64,000 nt of DNA from Fimbriimonadaceae bacterium (GTDB taxonomy: Bacteria > Armatimonadota > Fimbriimonadia > Fimbriimonadales > Fimbriimonadaceae). The translations under genes and the position numbers were made by a program. Shown one piece after another: positions 26,658 through 36,387 of the stretch. Under the pieces are notes generated by a model, which worked only from the letters and a program-made list of their open reading frames with translations, had not been told where the DNA came from and searched no databases. The DNA lies in the NCBI GenBank assembly GCA_022843485.1, contig JALHNM010000001.1, positions 372,001 through 436,000 of the forward strand, in the 5' to 3' direction. Position 1 is the first letter of the stretch, and each line of letters starts with the position of its first letter.

Positions 26658-27221
26658 ATGCAGAAACCCGCCAAGCTATCGCCGACCCCCAGTGCGGATG
26701 CCACGGAGCGGTTCGTCCTCGAGTGGGGCAGGATGAGCTCGAGTTGGGGCATCAACAAGACGATGGCCCAGATCCACGCCCTGCTCCTCGTCACGGGACA
26801 GGAGTTCACGGTGGAGGAGATCATGGAGCGCCTCCATATCAGTCGGGGGAACGCGAGCGTCAACCTTCGGAACCTGGTCGAGTGGGGCATCATCCGTCGC
26901 TCCCGCTCGCCGGGCGACCGCAAAGACACCTACCGAAGCCTGGAGGATCCCTTCCACGTCTTCTCGCGGGTCGTGCGCGAGCGCAAGCGCCGCGAGATCG
27001 ACCCCACCGTGGCCGCCCTCGAAGACTGCCTCGCGATGATCCCTGAAGGGGACGATGAACAGGCCGTCCGTCTGCGGGGGAGGCTGCGTGACCTCCAGTC
27101 CATCTTCCGGGCGATCGACGCCGTTTACGAGCAGGTGTTCGCCACGGACCAGGGCTTCCGCGAGGCGATCGAGCTCATCCTCCAGGCCAGTCCCGAGGCG
27201 TTGGCGAAGCGGGTAAGGTGA
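26658..27221 (+). CDS. GbsR/MarR-type winged-helix transcription regulator
   Basis: The 187-aa protein has FVLEWGRMSSSWGINKTMAQ followed by IHALLLVTGQEFTVEEIMER and LHISRGNASVNLRNLVEWGI, the winged helix of the GbsR/TrmB-like MarR subgroup. A helical dimerisation C-terminus follows. The ligand is unknown. It lies 6 nt before lon on the same strand, so it may be co-transcribed with or regulate lon. Confidence 0.85.
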   Translation: MQKPAKLSPTPSADATERFVLEWGRMSSSWGINKTMAQIHALLLVTGQEFTVEEIMERLHISRGNASVNLRNLVEWGIIRRSRSPGDRKDTYRSLEDPFHVFSRVVRERKRREIDPTVAALEDCLAMIPEGDDEQAVRLRGRLRDLQSIFRAIDAVYEQVFATDQGFREAIELILQASPEALAKRVR

Positions 27222-27227
27222 CCTCGC

Positions 27228-29567
27228 ATGGCAGCCCGCCCGGCCCGGCCCCGTCCCCCCGTGACCCATTCCCGGGCTCCCGTCCTGCCCGTCCGGGACA
27301 CCGTACACTTCCCGGGCGTCATCCAAACCCTCCTCATCGGCCGCGAGATGTCGGTGCGGGCGCTGCAACAGGCCCTGCGTAGGGATCGGGAGGCCCTCGT
27401 CCTCGGCCAGAAGGACCACACGGTCGACGAACCCACCGCCGACGAGCTACACCGGGTCGGCACGCTGAGCGAGGTGCTTCACGTGCTCCCGCTGCCGGAC
27501 GGCACGATGCGGGTCGTCCTGCGGGGCCTGGCCCGGGCCCAGGTCGCGAAGCTCGCCTACCGCAGTGGGTCCTTTAGCGCCGAGTTCGTCCTCCTGGAGG
27601 AGTCTCCCGCCTCTGGAGACGAGATCCAGGCCTTGATGCGGGAGAGCGTCGCCACGTTCCAAGAGGCCGTGGCCCTCGGGCTCAACGCCGCCCCGGAGGT
27701 CGTCGAGAGCGTCCCCGGCATCGAGGACCCCCGTTACCTCTCGGACCTGCTGGCCCACCACCTGCCAGGCCCCGCCGCCGTCAAGCAGTCGCTCCTCGAA
27801 CAGACCGACGTCACGAAGCGCCTCGACCAACTCGTCCGGATCCTCGGGAAGGAGCGCCAGGTCCTCGAGCTCCAGGCCGCCCTACGCACCCGGGTCGAGC
27901 GCGAGCTTGGCCAGACCCAGCGCGAGTACTACCTCCGAGAGCAGCTCAAGGCGATCCAGCAGGAGCTCGGCGGAGGCGAGTCCGTGCTCAGCGAGGAGGG
28001 CGAGGAGTACCGTCGCAAACTCGAGGCGTCGGGGATGCCCCCCGACACGCTCGAGAAGTCGATGCAGGAGCTCCGTCGCCTCGAGCGGGCCCCGGCCAGT
28101 TCGCCCGAAGGGATGGTCATCCGCACCTACCTCGACTGGCTCGCCGTCCTGCCATGGGACACGGTGAGCGAGGACCGGATCGACGTCAAGAAGGCGGCGG
28201 CGATCCTGGAGCGCGACCACCACGGCCTCCCCACGGTCAAGGACCGCATCCTCGACTTCCTGGCCGTCCGCCAGCTCTCCAAGTCGCTTCGGGGCCCGAT
28301 CCTGTGCTTCGTCGGGCCGCCGGGGGTCGGGAAGACGAGCCTAGGCCGCTCGATCGCCGAGTCCCTCGGCCGGCAGTTCCACCGCGTCTCGCTCGGCGGC
28401 GTCCGGGACGAGGCCGAGATTCGAGGGCACCGGCGCACGTACATCGGCTCGATGCCGGGCCGGCTCATCCACGGGCTCCGGACCTGCGGCACCCGCAACC
28501 CGGTGTTCATGCTCGACGAGATCGACAAGATGGGCTACGACTTCAGGGGCGACCCCACCTCCGCATTGCTCGAAGCCCTCGACCCCGAACAGAACGCCCA
28601 GTTCAGCGACCACTACCTCGAGGTCCCGTTCGACATCTCGGCCGTGATGTTCATCGCGACCGCCAACCTCCTCGAGAACGTCCCCCCCGCCCTGCGCGAC
28701 CGGATGGAGGTCATCCGCTTCCCCAGCTACACCGAGCAGGAGAAGATCCAGATCGCAACCAAGTACCTCGTCCCCCGCAAGATGGAGGAGCACGGCCTCA
28801 AGAAGGGGCAGCTCAAGCTCGGCAAGCCCTCCCTCGAGGTGCTCGTGCGGGAGTACACGCGGGAGGCCGGGGTCCGCTCACTGGAGCGGGAGGTCGCCAC
28901 GATCTGCCGCAAGGCGGCCCGGAGGATCGCCGAAGGGGACACCGGGTGCGTCGAGATCGGGCCGGGCGACCTCGGCGGGCTCATCGGGCGGCCGCGGTTC
29001 CGCTACGGCGTCCGGGGCAAGAAGGACGAGGTCGGCACGGCCACCGGGCTCGTCTACAGCGAGTACGGCGGGGACATCGTGACGATCGAGGTCTCGCTCA
29101 CGCCGCCGTTCGGCGACCAGCCCCAGGTCCGGCTCACCGGCTCTCTCGGCGACGTGATGAAGGAGTCGGCGCTGGCGGCCGCCACGTTCGTGCGGGCGAA
29201 CGTGGCCCGCTACGCCGACCGGGAGTTCCGGTTCGACCTCCACGTCCACGTCCCCGAGGGCGCGGTGCCGAAGGACGGGCCGTCTGCCGGGGTCACCATC
29301 CTGACCGCGCTCGTGAGCGCCTTCACCGGCCGGCCCGTGCGGCGGGACGTGGCCATGACTGGCGAGGTCACGCTCCGGGGGCGGGTGCTGCCCGTCGGCG
29401 GGGTACGCGAGAAAGTCCTCGCCGCCCACCGGGCCGGGATCAAGCACGTCGTCCTGCCCGAGGACAACGTCCGCGACCTCGACGACCTCCCCGACTCAGT
29501 CCGCAAAGACATCGTCTTCCACCCCATCGCCACCGCCGACGACGCCCTCACCATCGCCCTGGGCTGA
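27228..29567 (+). CDS. lon: ATP-dependent protease Lon
   Basis: The 779-aa protein has the three Lon domains. The N-domain is residues about 15-205 ([20 protein letters not shown]). The AAA+ module has Walker [12 protein letters not shown] and Walker [11 protein letters not shown]. The protease domain has [20 protein letters not shown], where Ser is nucleophilic, and the catalytic Lys in [13 protein letters not shown]. It degrades misfolded and regulatory proteins. AAGGTGA precedes ATG 27228. It follows the GbsR/MarR gene by 6 nt. Confidence 0.97.
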   Translation: MAARPARPRPPVTHSRAPVLPVRDTVHFPGVIQTLLIGREMSVRALQQALRRDREALVLGQKDHTVDEPTADELHRVGTLSEVLHVLPLPDGTMRVVLRGLARAQVAKLAYRSGSFSAEFVLLEESPASGDEIQALMRESVATFQEAVALGLNAAPEVVESVPGIEDPRYLSDLLAHHLPGPAAVKQSLLEQTDVTKRLDQLVRILGKERQVLELQAALRTRVERELGQTQREYYLREQLKAIQQELGGGESVLSEEGEEYRRKLEASGMPPDTLEKSMQELRRLERAPASSPEGMVIRTYLDWLAVLPWDTVSEDRIDVKKAAAILERDHHGLPTVKDRILDFLAVRQLSKSLRGPILCFVGPPGVGKTSLGRSIAESLGRQFHRVSLGGVRDEAEIRGHRRTYIGSMPGRLIHGLRTCGTRNPVFMLDEIDKMGYDFRGDPTSALLEALDPEQNAQFSDHYLEVPFDISAVMFIATANLLENVPPALRDRMEVIRFPSYTEQEKIQIATKYLVPRKMEEHGLKKGQLKLGKPSLEVLVREYTREAGVRSLEREVATICRKAARRIAEGDTGCVEIGPGDLGGLIGRPRFRYGVRGKKDEVGTATGLVYSEYGGDIVTIEVSLTPPFGDQPQVRLTGSLGDVMKESALAAATFVRANVARYADREFRFDLHVHVPEGAVPKDGPSAGVTILTALVSAFTGRPVRRDVAMTGEVTLRGRVLPVGGVREKVLAAHRAGIKHVVLPEDNVRDLDDLPDSVRKDIVFHPIATADDALTIALG

Positions 29568-29594
29568 CCCGACTCTGAACCCAAGGCCGGCGCA

Positions 29595-29619
29595 GAGGCC
29601 GCCGCGGAGCGTCGGCCTC
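29595..29619. terminator. Weak hairpin between convergent lon and P-type ATPase genes
   Basis: GAGGCCG (29595-29601) and CGGCCTC (29613-29619) form a 7-bp stem with an 11-nt loop. No T-run follows on either strand, so the assignment as terminator is tentative. Confidence 0.4.
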
Positions 29620-29625
29620 CGGTAC

Positions 29626-32406
29626 TTAGCTGGTCGCCTTGCGGCCCTGCCACCACTTCTCGATACTGATGACCGGGAGGATGACGGCGCCGACGAGGGT
29701 GGCGCGGAGGAGGTCGTCTGCGCTGATCGCGTACGTGCCGAAGACCTGCTGCATGAACGGTGTGTAGATGAACATCGCCTGGAGCGCGAGCAGGGCCCCG
29801 ATCCCGACGAAGACCGTCTTGTTGCTCCAGAGGCCGATCTGGAGGATCGAGTCCTTCAGCGACCGGCAGTTCAACATGTAGAAGATCTGGAACATGATGA
29901 CGGTCGTGACCGCCATCGTCTGCGCCTTGGCGAGGGCGACGGCCTCGGCCAGGCCGGCCTGCTGGGCCGTGTTGTACTCGTAGAGGAACAGCCCGATCGC
30001 GCCCGCCGTCATCAGGAGCGCGGCGATGACCGTCCGCGAGACCACGAACCGGTTGAGGACCGGCTCTTTCGGGTCGCGCGGCGGGCGGGACATCACGTTC
30101 GGTTCCTTCGCCTCGAACGCGAGGGGCAGGGCGAGTGCGACGGCCCCGACGAGGTTGATCCAGAGCAGCTGAGTCGGCAGCATCGGTAGCAACAGCTCCT
30201 TAGTCTGGGGGTCGAACGGGAAGAACGCCACCGCGTACATCAGGATGAACGCCAGCCCCAGGTTCGTCGGCAGCACGAAGGCGAGCGACTTGATGAGGTT
30301 GTCGTAGACCCGCCGCCCCTCTTCGACCGCGGCCGCGATCGAGGCGAAGTTGTCGTCCGTGAGCACGATGTCGGCCGCCTCTTTGCTGACCGCGGTGCCC
30401 GTGATCCCCATCGCGACGCCGATGTTCGACTGCTTGAGGGCGGGGGCGTCGTTGACACCGTCCCCGGTCATCGCGACGACCTGGTTCTGCGCTTGGATCG
30501 CCTTGACGAGCCGCAACTTGTGCTCCGGGGCGACGCGGGCGAAGACGTTGGTCGTCCGCACGACCTCCTTCAGCCCCTCGTCGTCCATCTGGGCGAGCTG
30601 GGTGCCGGTGACGGCCTGGCCGTCCGTTGTGAGCCCAAGCTGCTTGCCGATCGCCTGCGCCGTGCCCTTGTGGTCGCCGGTGATCATCTTGACGGTGATG
30701 CCCGCCTGCTGACAGACCCGCACGGCCTCGATCGCCTCGGTCCGCGGCGGGTCGATCATGCCCTGGAGCCCGAGGAGGGTCAGCTCCCCGGCGACGTCCG
30801 CCATCTCGAGGTGGACGTGGCCCTCCGGCAACCGCTTTGAGGCGACCCCGAGCACCCGCATACCCTGGGCCGCGAAGCCCTCGACGGCGTGCATGACCGC
30901 GTCCGGATCGACGGCCCCGCCCCCGAAGGTCTCGCCACACCGGCTGAGCACGACCTCGGGCGCACCCTTCACCAGGACGGTGATGTCACCGTTCGGGGCC
31001 CGGTGCAGAGTGGCCATGAACTGGTTCTCCGACTCGAACGGGATCGCGTCGATGCGGTCGTGGGCCTTTCGGAGGTCGTCGACCTCCATGCCGACCTTCT
31101 CGGCCGCGACCACGAGGGCCCCTTCGGTCGGGTCGCCGGTGAGCGCCGGGTGCTCGCCTTGGCGCTCGACGACGGCGTCGTTACAGAGCGCACCCCCGAG
31201 GAGGAGGCTCTCGACGTCGGCCGGAGGGGTCCCGATGGTCTGCCCGTTCGCCCGGAGTTCGCCTTCGAGGCCGTAGCCGACGCCAGTCACCTCGTAGGTG
31301 CCGCTCGGTGCCCAGAGGGCCTGGACGGTCATCTCGTTGCGGGTGAGGGTGCCGGTCTTGTCCGAGCAGATCGTGGTGGTCGAGCCGAGGGTCTCGACAG
31401 CGGGGAGCTTGCGGATGACGGCTCGGCGATCCGCCATTCGCTGGACCCCAATGGCGAGGGCGATCGTCACGATGGCGGGCAGGCCCTCGGGGATCGCGCC
31501 GACGGCGAGGGCGATGGCGAAGATTACGGTGCTGCGGAAGGCCTGCTCGAACGGCATCCCGTTCTGAGACATCTCCCGCCAGGTCCCCACGATGAGCATG
31601 AGGACGGCGACAGCGATGATCGCGACCGTGATCTGCCCGCCGATCTGCTTCAGGGCCTTCGTGAGCGGGGTCTCGAGGTCAGCGGCCTCGTTCAGCATCG
31701 TCGAGATCCGCCCGAGTTCGGTCGCTTTGCCGGTGGAGACGACGACCGCCGTCCCGGTGCCGTAGGTCACCATCGTGCCCCCGAACGCCATGTTCGTCCG
31801 GTCGCCGAGGCTCGAGTCGGCCTTGACCGGGGCGAGCGCCTTCTGGACGGGGACCGACTCGCCCGTGAGCGCGGCCTCTTCGACCTGCAGGCTCCTGACC
31901 TGGATCAGCCGGACGTCGGCTGGGACCTTGTCGCCGCTCGCCAGATAGACCACGTCGCCAGGGACGAGGTTGGCGACGGCCAAGGTGACCTTCTTCCCGT
32001 CCCGCATCGTGGTCGCGTTCTCGGGGACCATATCGACGAGCGCCTCGATCGCCTTGCCCGCTTTGTACTCCTGGACGAAGCCGATGATCGTGTTCAGGAT
32101 CACGACGGCCAGGATGACGAGGCCGTTCTTAAGGCCGTCCACGGGGTCGGCGATCATCGCGACGATCGAGGATCCGATGAGGACCCACACGAGGGGGCTA
32201 TTGATCTGGCGCCAGATGACCTGCAGCGGGGTGTCACCGGACTGCCGCTCCAGGACGTTCGGGCCGTACACGGCGAGTCGTGCTTGGGCTTCGGCGGTGG
32301 TGAGGCCGTCGTCCGTGGCCTTCAGCGTCGCGAGCGCCTCCTGAGGCTGTAAAGAATGCCAGGCAACGTCGGGCGTCGTCGAGGAAACGGGGCGAGTCTC
32401 GGTCAT
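29626..32406 (-). CDS. P-type cation ATPase, predicted Mn2+ exporter
   Basis: The 926-aa protein is a P2-type ATPase with an N-terminal cation ATPase domain, the actuator motif TGES, PEGLP in M4 ([13 protein letters not shown]), the phosphorylation site [25 protein letters not shown] and the hinge [12 protein letters not shown], plus a C-terminal four-helix set. M6 reads [18 protein letters not shown], without the usual Asp of SERCA-type pumps, so the transported ion cannot be read from known Ca2+ pumps. Its leader contains a yybP-ykoY riboswitch, which in other bacteria turns on Mn2+ export genes, including P-type ATPases. This makes Mn2+ efflux the best inference. Confidence 0.9.
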   Translation of the reverse strand: MTETRPVSSTTPDVAWHSLQPQEALATLKATDDGLTTAEAQARLAVYGPNVLERQSGDTPLQVIWRQINSPLVWVLIGSSIVAMIADPVDGLKNGLVILAVVILNTIIGFVQEYKAGKAIEALVDMVPENATTMRDGKKVTLAVANLVPGDVVYLASGDKVPADVRLIQVRSLQVEEAALTGESVPVQKALAPVKADSSLGDRTNMAFGGTMVTYGTGTAVVVSTGKATELGRISTMLNEAADLETPLTKALKQIGGQITVAIIAVAVLMLIVGTWREMSQNGMPFEQAFRSTVIFAIALAVGAIPEGLPAIVTIALAIGVQRMADRRAVIRKLPAVETLGSTTTICSDKTGTLTRNEMTVQALWAPSGTYEVTGVGYGLEGELRANGQTIGTPPADVESLLLGGALCNDAVVERQGEHPALTGDPTEGALVVAAEKVGMEVDDLRKAHDRIDAIPFESENQFMATLHRAPNGDITVLVKGAPEVVLSRCGETFGGGAVDPDAVMHAVEGFAAQGMRVLGVASKRLPEGHVHLEMADVAGELTLLGLQGMIDPPRTEAIEAVRVCQQAGITVKMITGDHKGTAQAIGKQLGLTTDGQAVTGTQLAQMDDEGLKEVVRTTNVFARVAPEHKLRLVKAIQAQNQVVAMTGDGVNDAPALKQSNIGVAMGITGTAVSKEAADIVLTDDNFASIAAAVEEGRRVYDNLIKSLAFVLPTNLGLAFILMYAVAFFPFDPQTKELLLPMLPTQLLWINLVGAVALALPLAFEAKEPNVMSRPPRDPKEPVLNRFVVSRTVIAALLMTAGAIGLFLYEYNTAQQAGLAEAVALAKAQTMAVTTVIMFQIFYMLNCRSLKDSILQIGLWSNKTVFVGIGALLALQAMFIYTPFMQQVFGTYAISADDLLRATLVGAVILPVISIEKWWQGRKATS

Positions 32407-32441
32407 AGTCGTGTCCAGTTCCCGGGCGACCTGCCCGGAGG

Positions 32442-32547
32442 AACGGTCTCGCGCACTGGGCCTTCTCCCCAGGCGGCGGCCGGGGGCTTGTGCCCCGGAT
32501 TGACGGCCGACGACTCCCGCCTCCTGGCGGTTGGCTACTCCCCGTTA
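32442..32547 (-). promoter_or_regulatory. yybP-ykoY manganese riboswitch
   Basis: On the minus strand, AACGG (32546-32542) opens a closing stem completed by CCGTT (32446-32442) after the conserved GAGAC. The hallmark GGGGAGTAGCC lies at 32543-32533 and GCCGTCAATCC at 32507-32497. A GGGGC-ACAA-GCCCC hairpin follows at about 32496-32483. These elements in this order are the yybP-ykoY consensus, a Mn2+-sensing RNA. TATACT at 32559-32554 is a fitting -10 box just upstream. The element ends 35 nt before the ATPase ATG, suggesting control of translation or of a terminator. The call rests on the motif, not on a covariance search. Confidence 0.85.
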
Positions 32548-32593
32548 CCCTGTAGTATACGTTCGCGGGGGCGATCAGTCTCGGGATCGCCGT

Positions 32594-32611
32594 GCGGCCT
32601 GGAAGGGCCGC
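32594..32611 (-). repeat. Single-hairpin repeat unit related to the paired-hairpin family
   Basis: GCGGCC-TGGAAG-GGCCGC forms a 6-bp hairpin (32594-32611). Read on the minus strand it sits in the context AGCGCGGCC...GGCCGCA, matching the flanks of the paired hairpins at 17704 and 44304. It lies just beyond the nadA stop codon, where it may also act as a terminator. Confidence 0.55.
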
Positions 32612-32615
32612 GCTC

Positions 32616-33794
32616 CTAGGGGCCGACGTCGAGCATGCGCTGCAGGGCCACCCGGGCCCACGCCGCGATGGCCTCGGGCACCCTGACCGCGTTGACCACC
32701 GTCCCGGCCGCGAGGTTCTCGAGCACCCAGCACAGGAAGCTCGGGTGGATGCGGTACATCGTCGAGCACGGGCAGATCTGAGGGTCTAGGCAGAAGACCG
32801 TCTTGTCGGGGTTCTCCTTGGCCAGGCGACTCACGAGGTTGATCTCCGTCCCGACCGCCCAGACCGAACCCGCCGGCGCGGCCTCTACGGTCTTGATGAT
32901 GTACTCGGTCGAACCGGCGAGGTCGGCCGCCTTGAACACGTCGAGCGGGCACTCCGGGTGGACGAGGACGGACACGCCGGGAAACTCCGCCCGCGCCCGC
33001 TCGACCTGCTCCACCGTGAACCGCTTGTGGACGGAACAGTGACCCTTCCAAAGGATGAACTTGGCCTGACGGAGGTGATCTGCCGAATTCCCGCCCAGCG
33101 GCTTGAACGGGTCCCAGAGCGCCATATCCCGGTCGGGGTCGAACCCCATCCGGTACGCGGTGTTACGTCCGAGGTGCTGGTCGGGGAAGAACAGCACCTT
33201 GTCGCCCCGCTCGAGGGCCCATCTCAACGCGGCGGGGGCGTTCGTGCTCGTGCACACCGTCCCCCCGTGCTCCCCGACGAACGCCTTCAGGTTCGCCGCG
33301 GAGTTGATGTAGGTGACGGGAACGACCGGAGCCCCCCCCTCGGTTTTGGGGGGATGGTTCGTGCCCTCCGAAACTGAGGGGGGGGTTGGGGGGGGAGACT
33401 CCGGGACCCCGACCACCGCCGCGAGCTGCTTCCAGGCCGAGCGCACCTGGAAGATCCCCGCCATGTCCGCCATCGAGCACCCCGCGGCCAGGTTCGGCAG
33501 GATCACGGTCTGGGAGTCGGGCGTAAGGATGTCCGCGCTCTCCGCCATGAAGTGCACGCCACAGAACACGATGAACTCGGCCTCCGGGTGCGCCCCGGCG
33601 TCCTTGGCGAGCTTATAGCTGTCCCCGCGGTAGTCCGCGTGGCGGATGATCTCGTCCCGCTGGTAATGGTGGCCCAGCACGACCAGGCGAGACCCAAGCG
33701 CCCGCTTCGCCGCTTCGATCCGCCCCGCGGCGAGGTCGTCGGTCAGTTCAGCGTACTCACTCGGGAGGGGGGCCTGGAACATCGTCGTCGCCAC
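32616..33794 (-). CDS. nadA: Quinolinate synthase
   Basis: The 392-aa protein condenses iminoaspartate with dihydroxyacetone phosphate in NAD synthesis and carries one [4Fe-4S] cluster. Family blocks include LVVLGHHYQRDEIIRHADYR, GDSYKLAKDAG, FCGVHFMAESADIL, LAAGCSMADMA and VVPVTYINSAANLKAFVGEH. VCTSTNAP, PDQHLGRNTAYRMG, VHPECPLDVFKAAD, VGTEINLVSRL and CLDPQICPCSTMYRI follow. The cluster cysteines lie in CSMADM, VHPEC and the QICPC region. About 25 extra residues (ESPPPTPPSVSEGTNHPPKT and beyond) interrupt the protein before VVPVTYINS and come from a palindromic repeat. A GTG start at 33794, 5 nt after TACACT, is preferred over ATG 33782. Confidence 0.95.
   Translation of the reverse strand: MATTMFQAPLPSEYAELTDDLAAGRIEAAKRALGSRLVVLGHHYQRDEIIRHADYRGDSYKLAKDAGAHPEAEFIVFCGVHFMAESADILTPDSQTVILPNLAAGCSMADMAGIFQVRSAWKQLAAVVGVPESPPPTPPSVSEGTNHPPKTEGGAPVVPVTYINSAANLKAFVGEHGGTVCTSTNAPAALRWALERGDKVLFFPDQHLGRNTAYRMGFDPDRDMALWDPFKPLGGNSADHLRQAKFILWKGHCSVHKRFTVEQVERARAEFPGVSVLVHPECPLDVFKAADLAGSTEYIIKTVEAAPAGSVWAVGTEINLVSRLAKENPDKTVFCLDPQICPCSTMYRIHPSFLCWVLENLAAGTVVNAVRVPEAIAAWARVALQRMLDVGP
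33332..33385 (-). repeat. In-frame palindromic repeat inside nadA (GTNHP element, copy 1)
   Basis: Arms 33332-33346 (C-run, TCGGTTTT) and 33371-33385 (AAACTGA, G-run) are near-complementary around a core shared exactly with the dxs copy: GGGATGGTTCGTGCCC at 33351-33366. G-rich flanks extend to about 33396. On the coding strand it encodes the peptide SEGTNHPPKTEGG and keeps the nadA frame open. Confidence 0.78.
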
Positions 33795-33871
33795 TTGCGA
33801 GTGTACAACGCCCACCCGTCGGCACTCGTCCCGACCCCGGGACGAGTGCCGAAGTGAGCCTAGGCACTTCG

Positions 33872-35818
33872 TCAGTGCGCCTGCTTCGCGAGGACGACGC
33901 GCTGGGCGGCAGCCGTGATCGCTTCGACCGACAGCCCCTGCTCGGCCCGGATGACCGGCTGGGGCCCGTGCTCGACGAAGGTGTCCGGGAGGGCGAGGAC
34001 CTCCATCGGCAAGCCACGGAGCCCATGCCCGGCGAGCGCGTCCCGGACCTGCTGGCCGAACCCGCCCGTCCGCACGTTCTCCTCGACCGTCACCACCGCC
34101 CCGCACTGCCGAGCGACCGTGGCGATCGTTTCGGCGTCGATCGGCTTAGCCCACCGGGCGTTGACCACGACCGCCCGCACCCCTTCGGCCGCGAGCGCCT
34201 GGGCCGCCCGCCAGGCCTCGGCGACCATCGAGCCGAGCGCGACGATGGCCACGGCAGACCCCGCCTCGTCTTTGCCGGGATGGTTCGTGCCCGAAGAGAG
34301 TGGGGCGGGAGACCCCAGCACCTCGGCCTGCCCAATCTTGACCGGCGTCCGCCCCTCAGGCAACACGTCCTCCGCCGCCCCGCGCGGGTAGCGCATGGCG
34401 ATCGGCCCGGTGTCGTGGTGGGCCATGAACCGGAGCATCTCGCGCAGTTCGGTGGCGTCCCGGGGGGCGCACAGGGCCATGTTCGGCATCAGCGTCAGGT
34501 ACGAGACGTCGAACGCCCCGTGGTGGGTCGGGCCATCGTCCCCGACCAGCCCGGCCCGGTCCATGACGAACCGCACCGGAAGGTTCTGGATACAGACGTC
34601 GTGCAAGACCTGGTCGAACCCGCGTTGCAGGAACGTCGAGTAGATCACGCAGAACGGCTTGATCCCGCCCGCCGCGAGTCCGGCGGCGAAGGTGACCGCG
34701 TGCTGTTCGGCGATCCCGACGTCGTAGTAGCGGTCGGGGAAACGCTGGGCGAATCCGGTCAAACCGGTGCCGTCCGGCATGGCCGCAGTGATGGCGACCA
34801 CCTTCGGGTCTTCCGCCGCGACCTCGCCCATCGCCTCGCCGAACACCTGCGTGTAAGCGGGGGCACCGCCCGCCTTGCGCGGCATCTCGCAAGCCGTCGG
34901 GTCGAACGGGACGACCCCGTGCCACTTGCGGGCGTCGTCCTCGGCGACGTCGTACCCTTTGCCCTTGACCGTGATCGCATGGACGAAGACCGGGTAGTCG
35001 ACCGTCCGGACGTTCCGGAACACCTCGAGGAGCGTCGGCAGGTCGTGCCCGTCGATCGGCCCGATGTACTCGAACCCCATCTCCTCGAAGATCGTCCCGG
35101 TCTCCTCGGGCGCGAGCGAGTGGGTGATGCCGTGGCGAAGTCCCGCCGCGAGCCTCGGGGCGGGACCGGGGATCTTCTCGAGGACCCCTTTCGCGAACCG
35201 GGCCAGCCCCTGGACGTCCGGCCGAGAGCGGAGTCGGGCCAAGTAGTTATGCAGGGCCCCCACGTTCGGCGCGATCGACATGCGGTTGTCGTTGAGCACG
35301 ACGCACAGGTCGGTTTGGAGCTCGCCCGCGTGGTTCAGAGCCTCCCAACTCATCCCGCTCGCGATGGCCGCGTCGCCTGTGATCGCGACGACCTTCTCCT
35401 TCGTGCCGAGCCGGTCGCGGGCGGCGGCGAAGCCGAGGCCGGCCGAGATCGCTGTCCCCGCATGGCCGGCGCCGAAGCAGTCGAGCTCGTGCTCCTCGCG
35501 GCGGAGGAACCCGCTGATCCCCTTGTGCTTGCGCAAGGTCTCGAACCGGGGGAGGCGCCCGGTGAGCAGCTTGTGGGGGTAGGCCTGGTGGCCGGTGTCC
35601 CACACGACCTTGTCGGGCGGGATCGAGTAGGCCGCGTAGAGCGCGACGGTCAGCTCGACCGTGCCCAGGTTCGAACTGAAGTGCCCCCCGGTCTGGCTCA
35701 CCTTGTCGATGATCGCCTGGCGCACCTCGTCCGCCACCTGCCGGAGCTCTTTGTCGCTGAAGCGGTGGAGGTCGGTTGGGGAGACGACCTGTTCGAGAAG
35801 AGGGTAGACGCCGCTCAT
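33872..35818 (-). CDS. dxs: 1-Deoxy-D-xylulose-5-phosphate synthase
   Basis: The 648-aa transketolase-like protein makes DXP from pyruvate and glyceraldehyde 3-phosphate using thiamine diphosphate. Blocks include GGHFSSNLGTVELTVALYAA, WDTGHQAYPHKLLTGR, AGHAGTAISAGLG and the ThDP site AITGDAAIASGMSWEALNHA with LNDNRMSIAPNVGAL. Further on are YIGPIDGHDL, YDVGIAEQHAVTFAAGLA (catalytic Glu), FMDRAGLVGDDGPTHHGAFD and the C-domain VTVEENVRTGGFG. Between GQAEVL and AVAIVALGSMV an extra segment (GSPAPLSSGTNHPGKDEAGS) is encoded by a palindromic repeat like that in nadA. It is transcribed alone, 77 nt from nadA. Confidence 0.96.
   Translation of the reverse strand: MSGVYPLLEQVVSPTDLHRFSDKELRQVADEVRQAIIDKVSQTGGHFSSNLGTVELTVALYAAYSIPPDKVVWDTGHQAYPHKLLTGRLPRFETLRKHKGISGFLRREEHELDCFGAGHAGTAISAGLGFAAARDRLGTKEKVVAITGDAAIASGMSWEALNHAGELQTDLCVVLNDNRMSIAPNVGALHNYLARLRSRPDVQGLARFAKGVLEKIPGPAPRLAAGLRHGITHSLAPEETGTIFEEMGFEYIGPIDGHDLPTLLEVFRNVRTVDYPVFVHAITVKGKGYDVAEDDARKWHGVVPFDPTACEMPRKAGGAPAYTQVFGEAMGEVAAEDPKVVAITAAMPDGTGLTGFAQRFPDRYYDVGIAEQHAVTFAAGLAAGGIKPFCVIYSTFLQRGFDQVLHDVCIQNLPVRFVMDRAGLVGDDGPTHHGAFDVSYLTLMPNMALCAPRDATELREMLRFMAHHDTGPIAMRYPRGAAEDVLPEGRTPVKIGQAEVLGSPAPLSSGTNHPGKDEAGSAVAIVALGSMVAEAWRAAQALAAEGVRAVVVNARWAKPIDAETIATVARQCGAVVTVEENVRTGGFGQQVRDALAGHGLRGLPMEVLALPDTFVEHGPQPVIRAEQGLSVEAITAAAQRVVLAKQAH
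34258..34316 (-). repeat. In-frame palindromic repeat inside dxs (GTNHP element, copy 2)
   Basis: A CCCCGCCTCGTCTTTG arm (from 34258) faces a GAGAGTGGGGCGGGAG arm (to about 34311) around the same 16-nt core as in nadA, GGGATGGTTCGTGCCC at 34277-34292. The arms are imperfect complements. On the coding strand it encodes SSGTNHPGKDEAG in the same reading frame as the nadA copy, about 930 bp away. Confidence 0.78.
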
Positions 35819-35885
35819 GCCGTGTGCCTAAGTTACACTACGGTTGGGCCAGGGGTTCCGGTGTCCCCCTGATGAGGAGCCCCGT

Positions 35886-36248
35886 CTAGTAGCCGGTGAC
35901 CAGCCGCTCCATTGCCTTCGCCCCGCCCTTCGCGTCCTTCGGCGGCTCTTTCGGGGCGGAGTCCGGGCACGGGACGAACGCCGTACCCTCGACGGGTTTA
36001 AGCTCGATGAGCAGGCGGGGTTCGGATCCGTCCCGCGGCACGGCCCAGGCCTTCGGGAAGACGAACGTGAGCTCGACCACGTCCCCACGGTCGCGAACCC
36101 GGGTGGCCAACGGGCGCGGTGCGTGGACCGACCGGGGCATCACGACGAGGCCGTGACCGGGGAAGAACCAAGTCTGGAACGAGGCCCAGGCGTCACACCC
36201 ATAGCCTCCCGTGAGCACGGTCATGGCGATCGCGGCGGTCGGTAACAT
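35886..36248 (-). CDS. Small hypothetical protein, possibly exported
   Basis: The 120-aa product (from ATG 36248) begins MLPTAAIAMTVLTGGYGCDA, a short hydrophobic segment with a cysteine that could be a weak lipoprotein or signal sequence. It continues with WFFPGHGLVVMPRSVHAP and a beta-rich middle (RGDVVELTFVFPKAWAVPRD), then a Lys/Pro-rich tail. No family is recognised. A good sigma-70-type promoter and a GGAGGGG ribosome-binding site precede this start, which supports it being real; a longer in-frame start at 36470 would run through that promoter. Confidence 0.65.
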   Translation of the reverse strand: MLPTAAIAMTVLTGGYGCDAWASFQTWFFPGHGLVVMPRSVHAPRPLATRVRDRGDVVELTFVFPKAWAVPRDGSEPRLLIELKPVEGTAFVPCPDSAPKEPPKDAKGGAKAMERLVTGY

Positions 36249-36272
36249 CGTTCCAGTCCCCTCCTGCGCCCC

Positions 36273-36301
36273 ATTGTAGGCGGTCCCTGGCTCTGTTGCA
36301 A
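36273..36301 (-). promoter_or_regulatory. Promoter of the small hypothetical gene
   Basis: On the minus strand, TTGCAA (36301-36296) and TACAAT (36278-36273) are separated by 17 nt. A GGAGGGG Shine-Dalgarno lies between it and ATG 36248. Unlike most promoters in this window it gives a leader of about 20 nt. Confidence 0.7.
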
Positions 36302-36387
36302 GCCGTTCGGCGAGAATTTCGAGCCCTTTTCGTTTCCGCCCGCCGTTGGGTCGTCGGGCTGGCCCGGGTTTTCTGCCAGAATTGACC

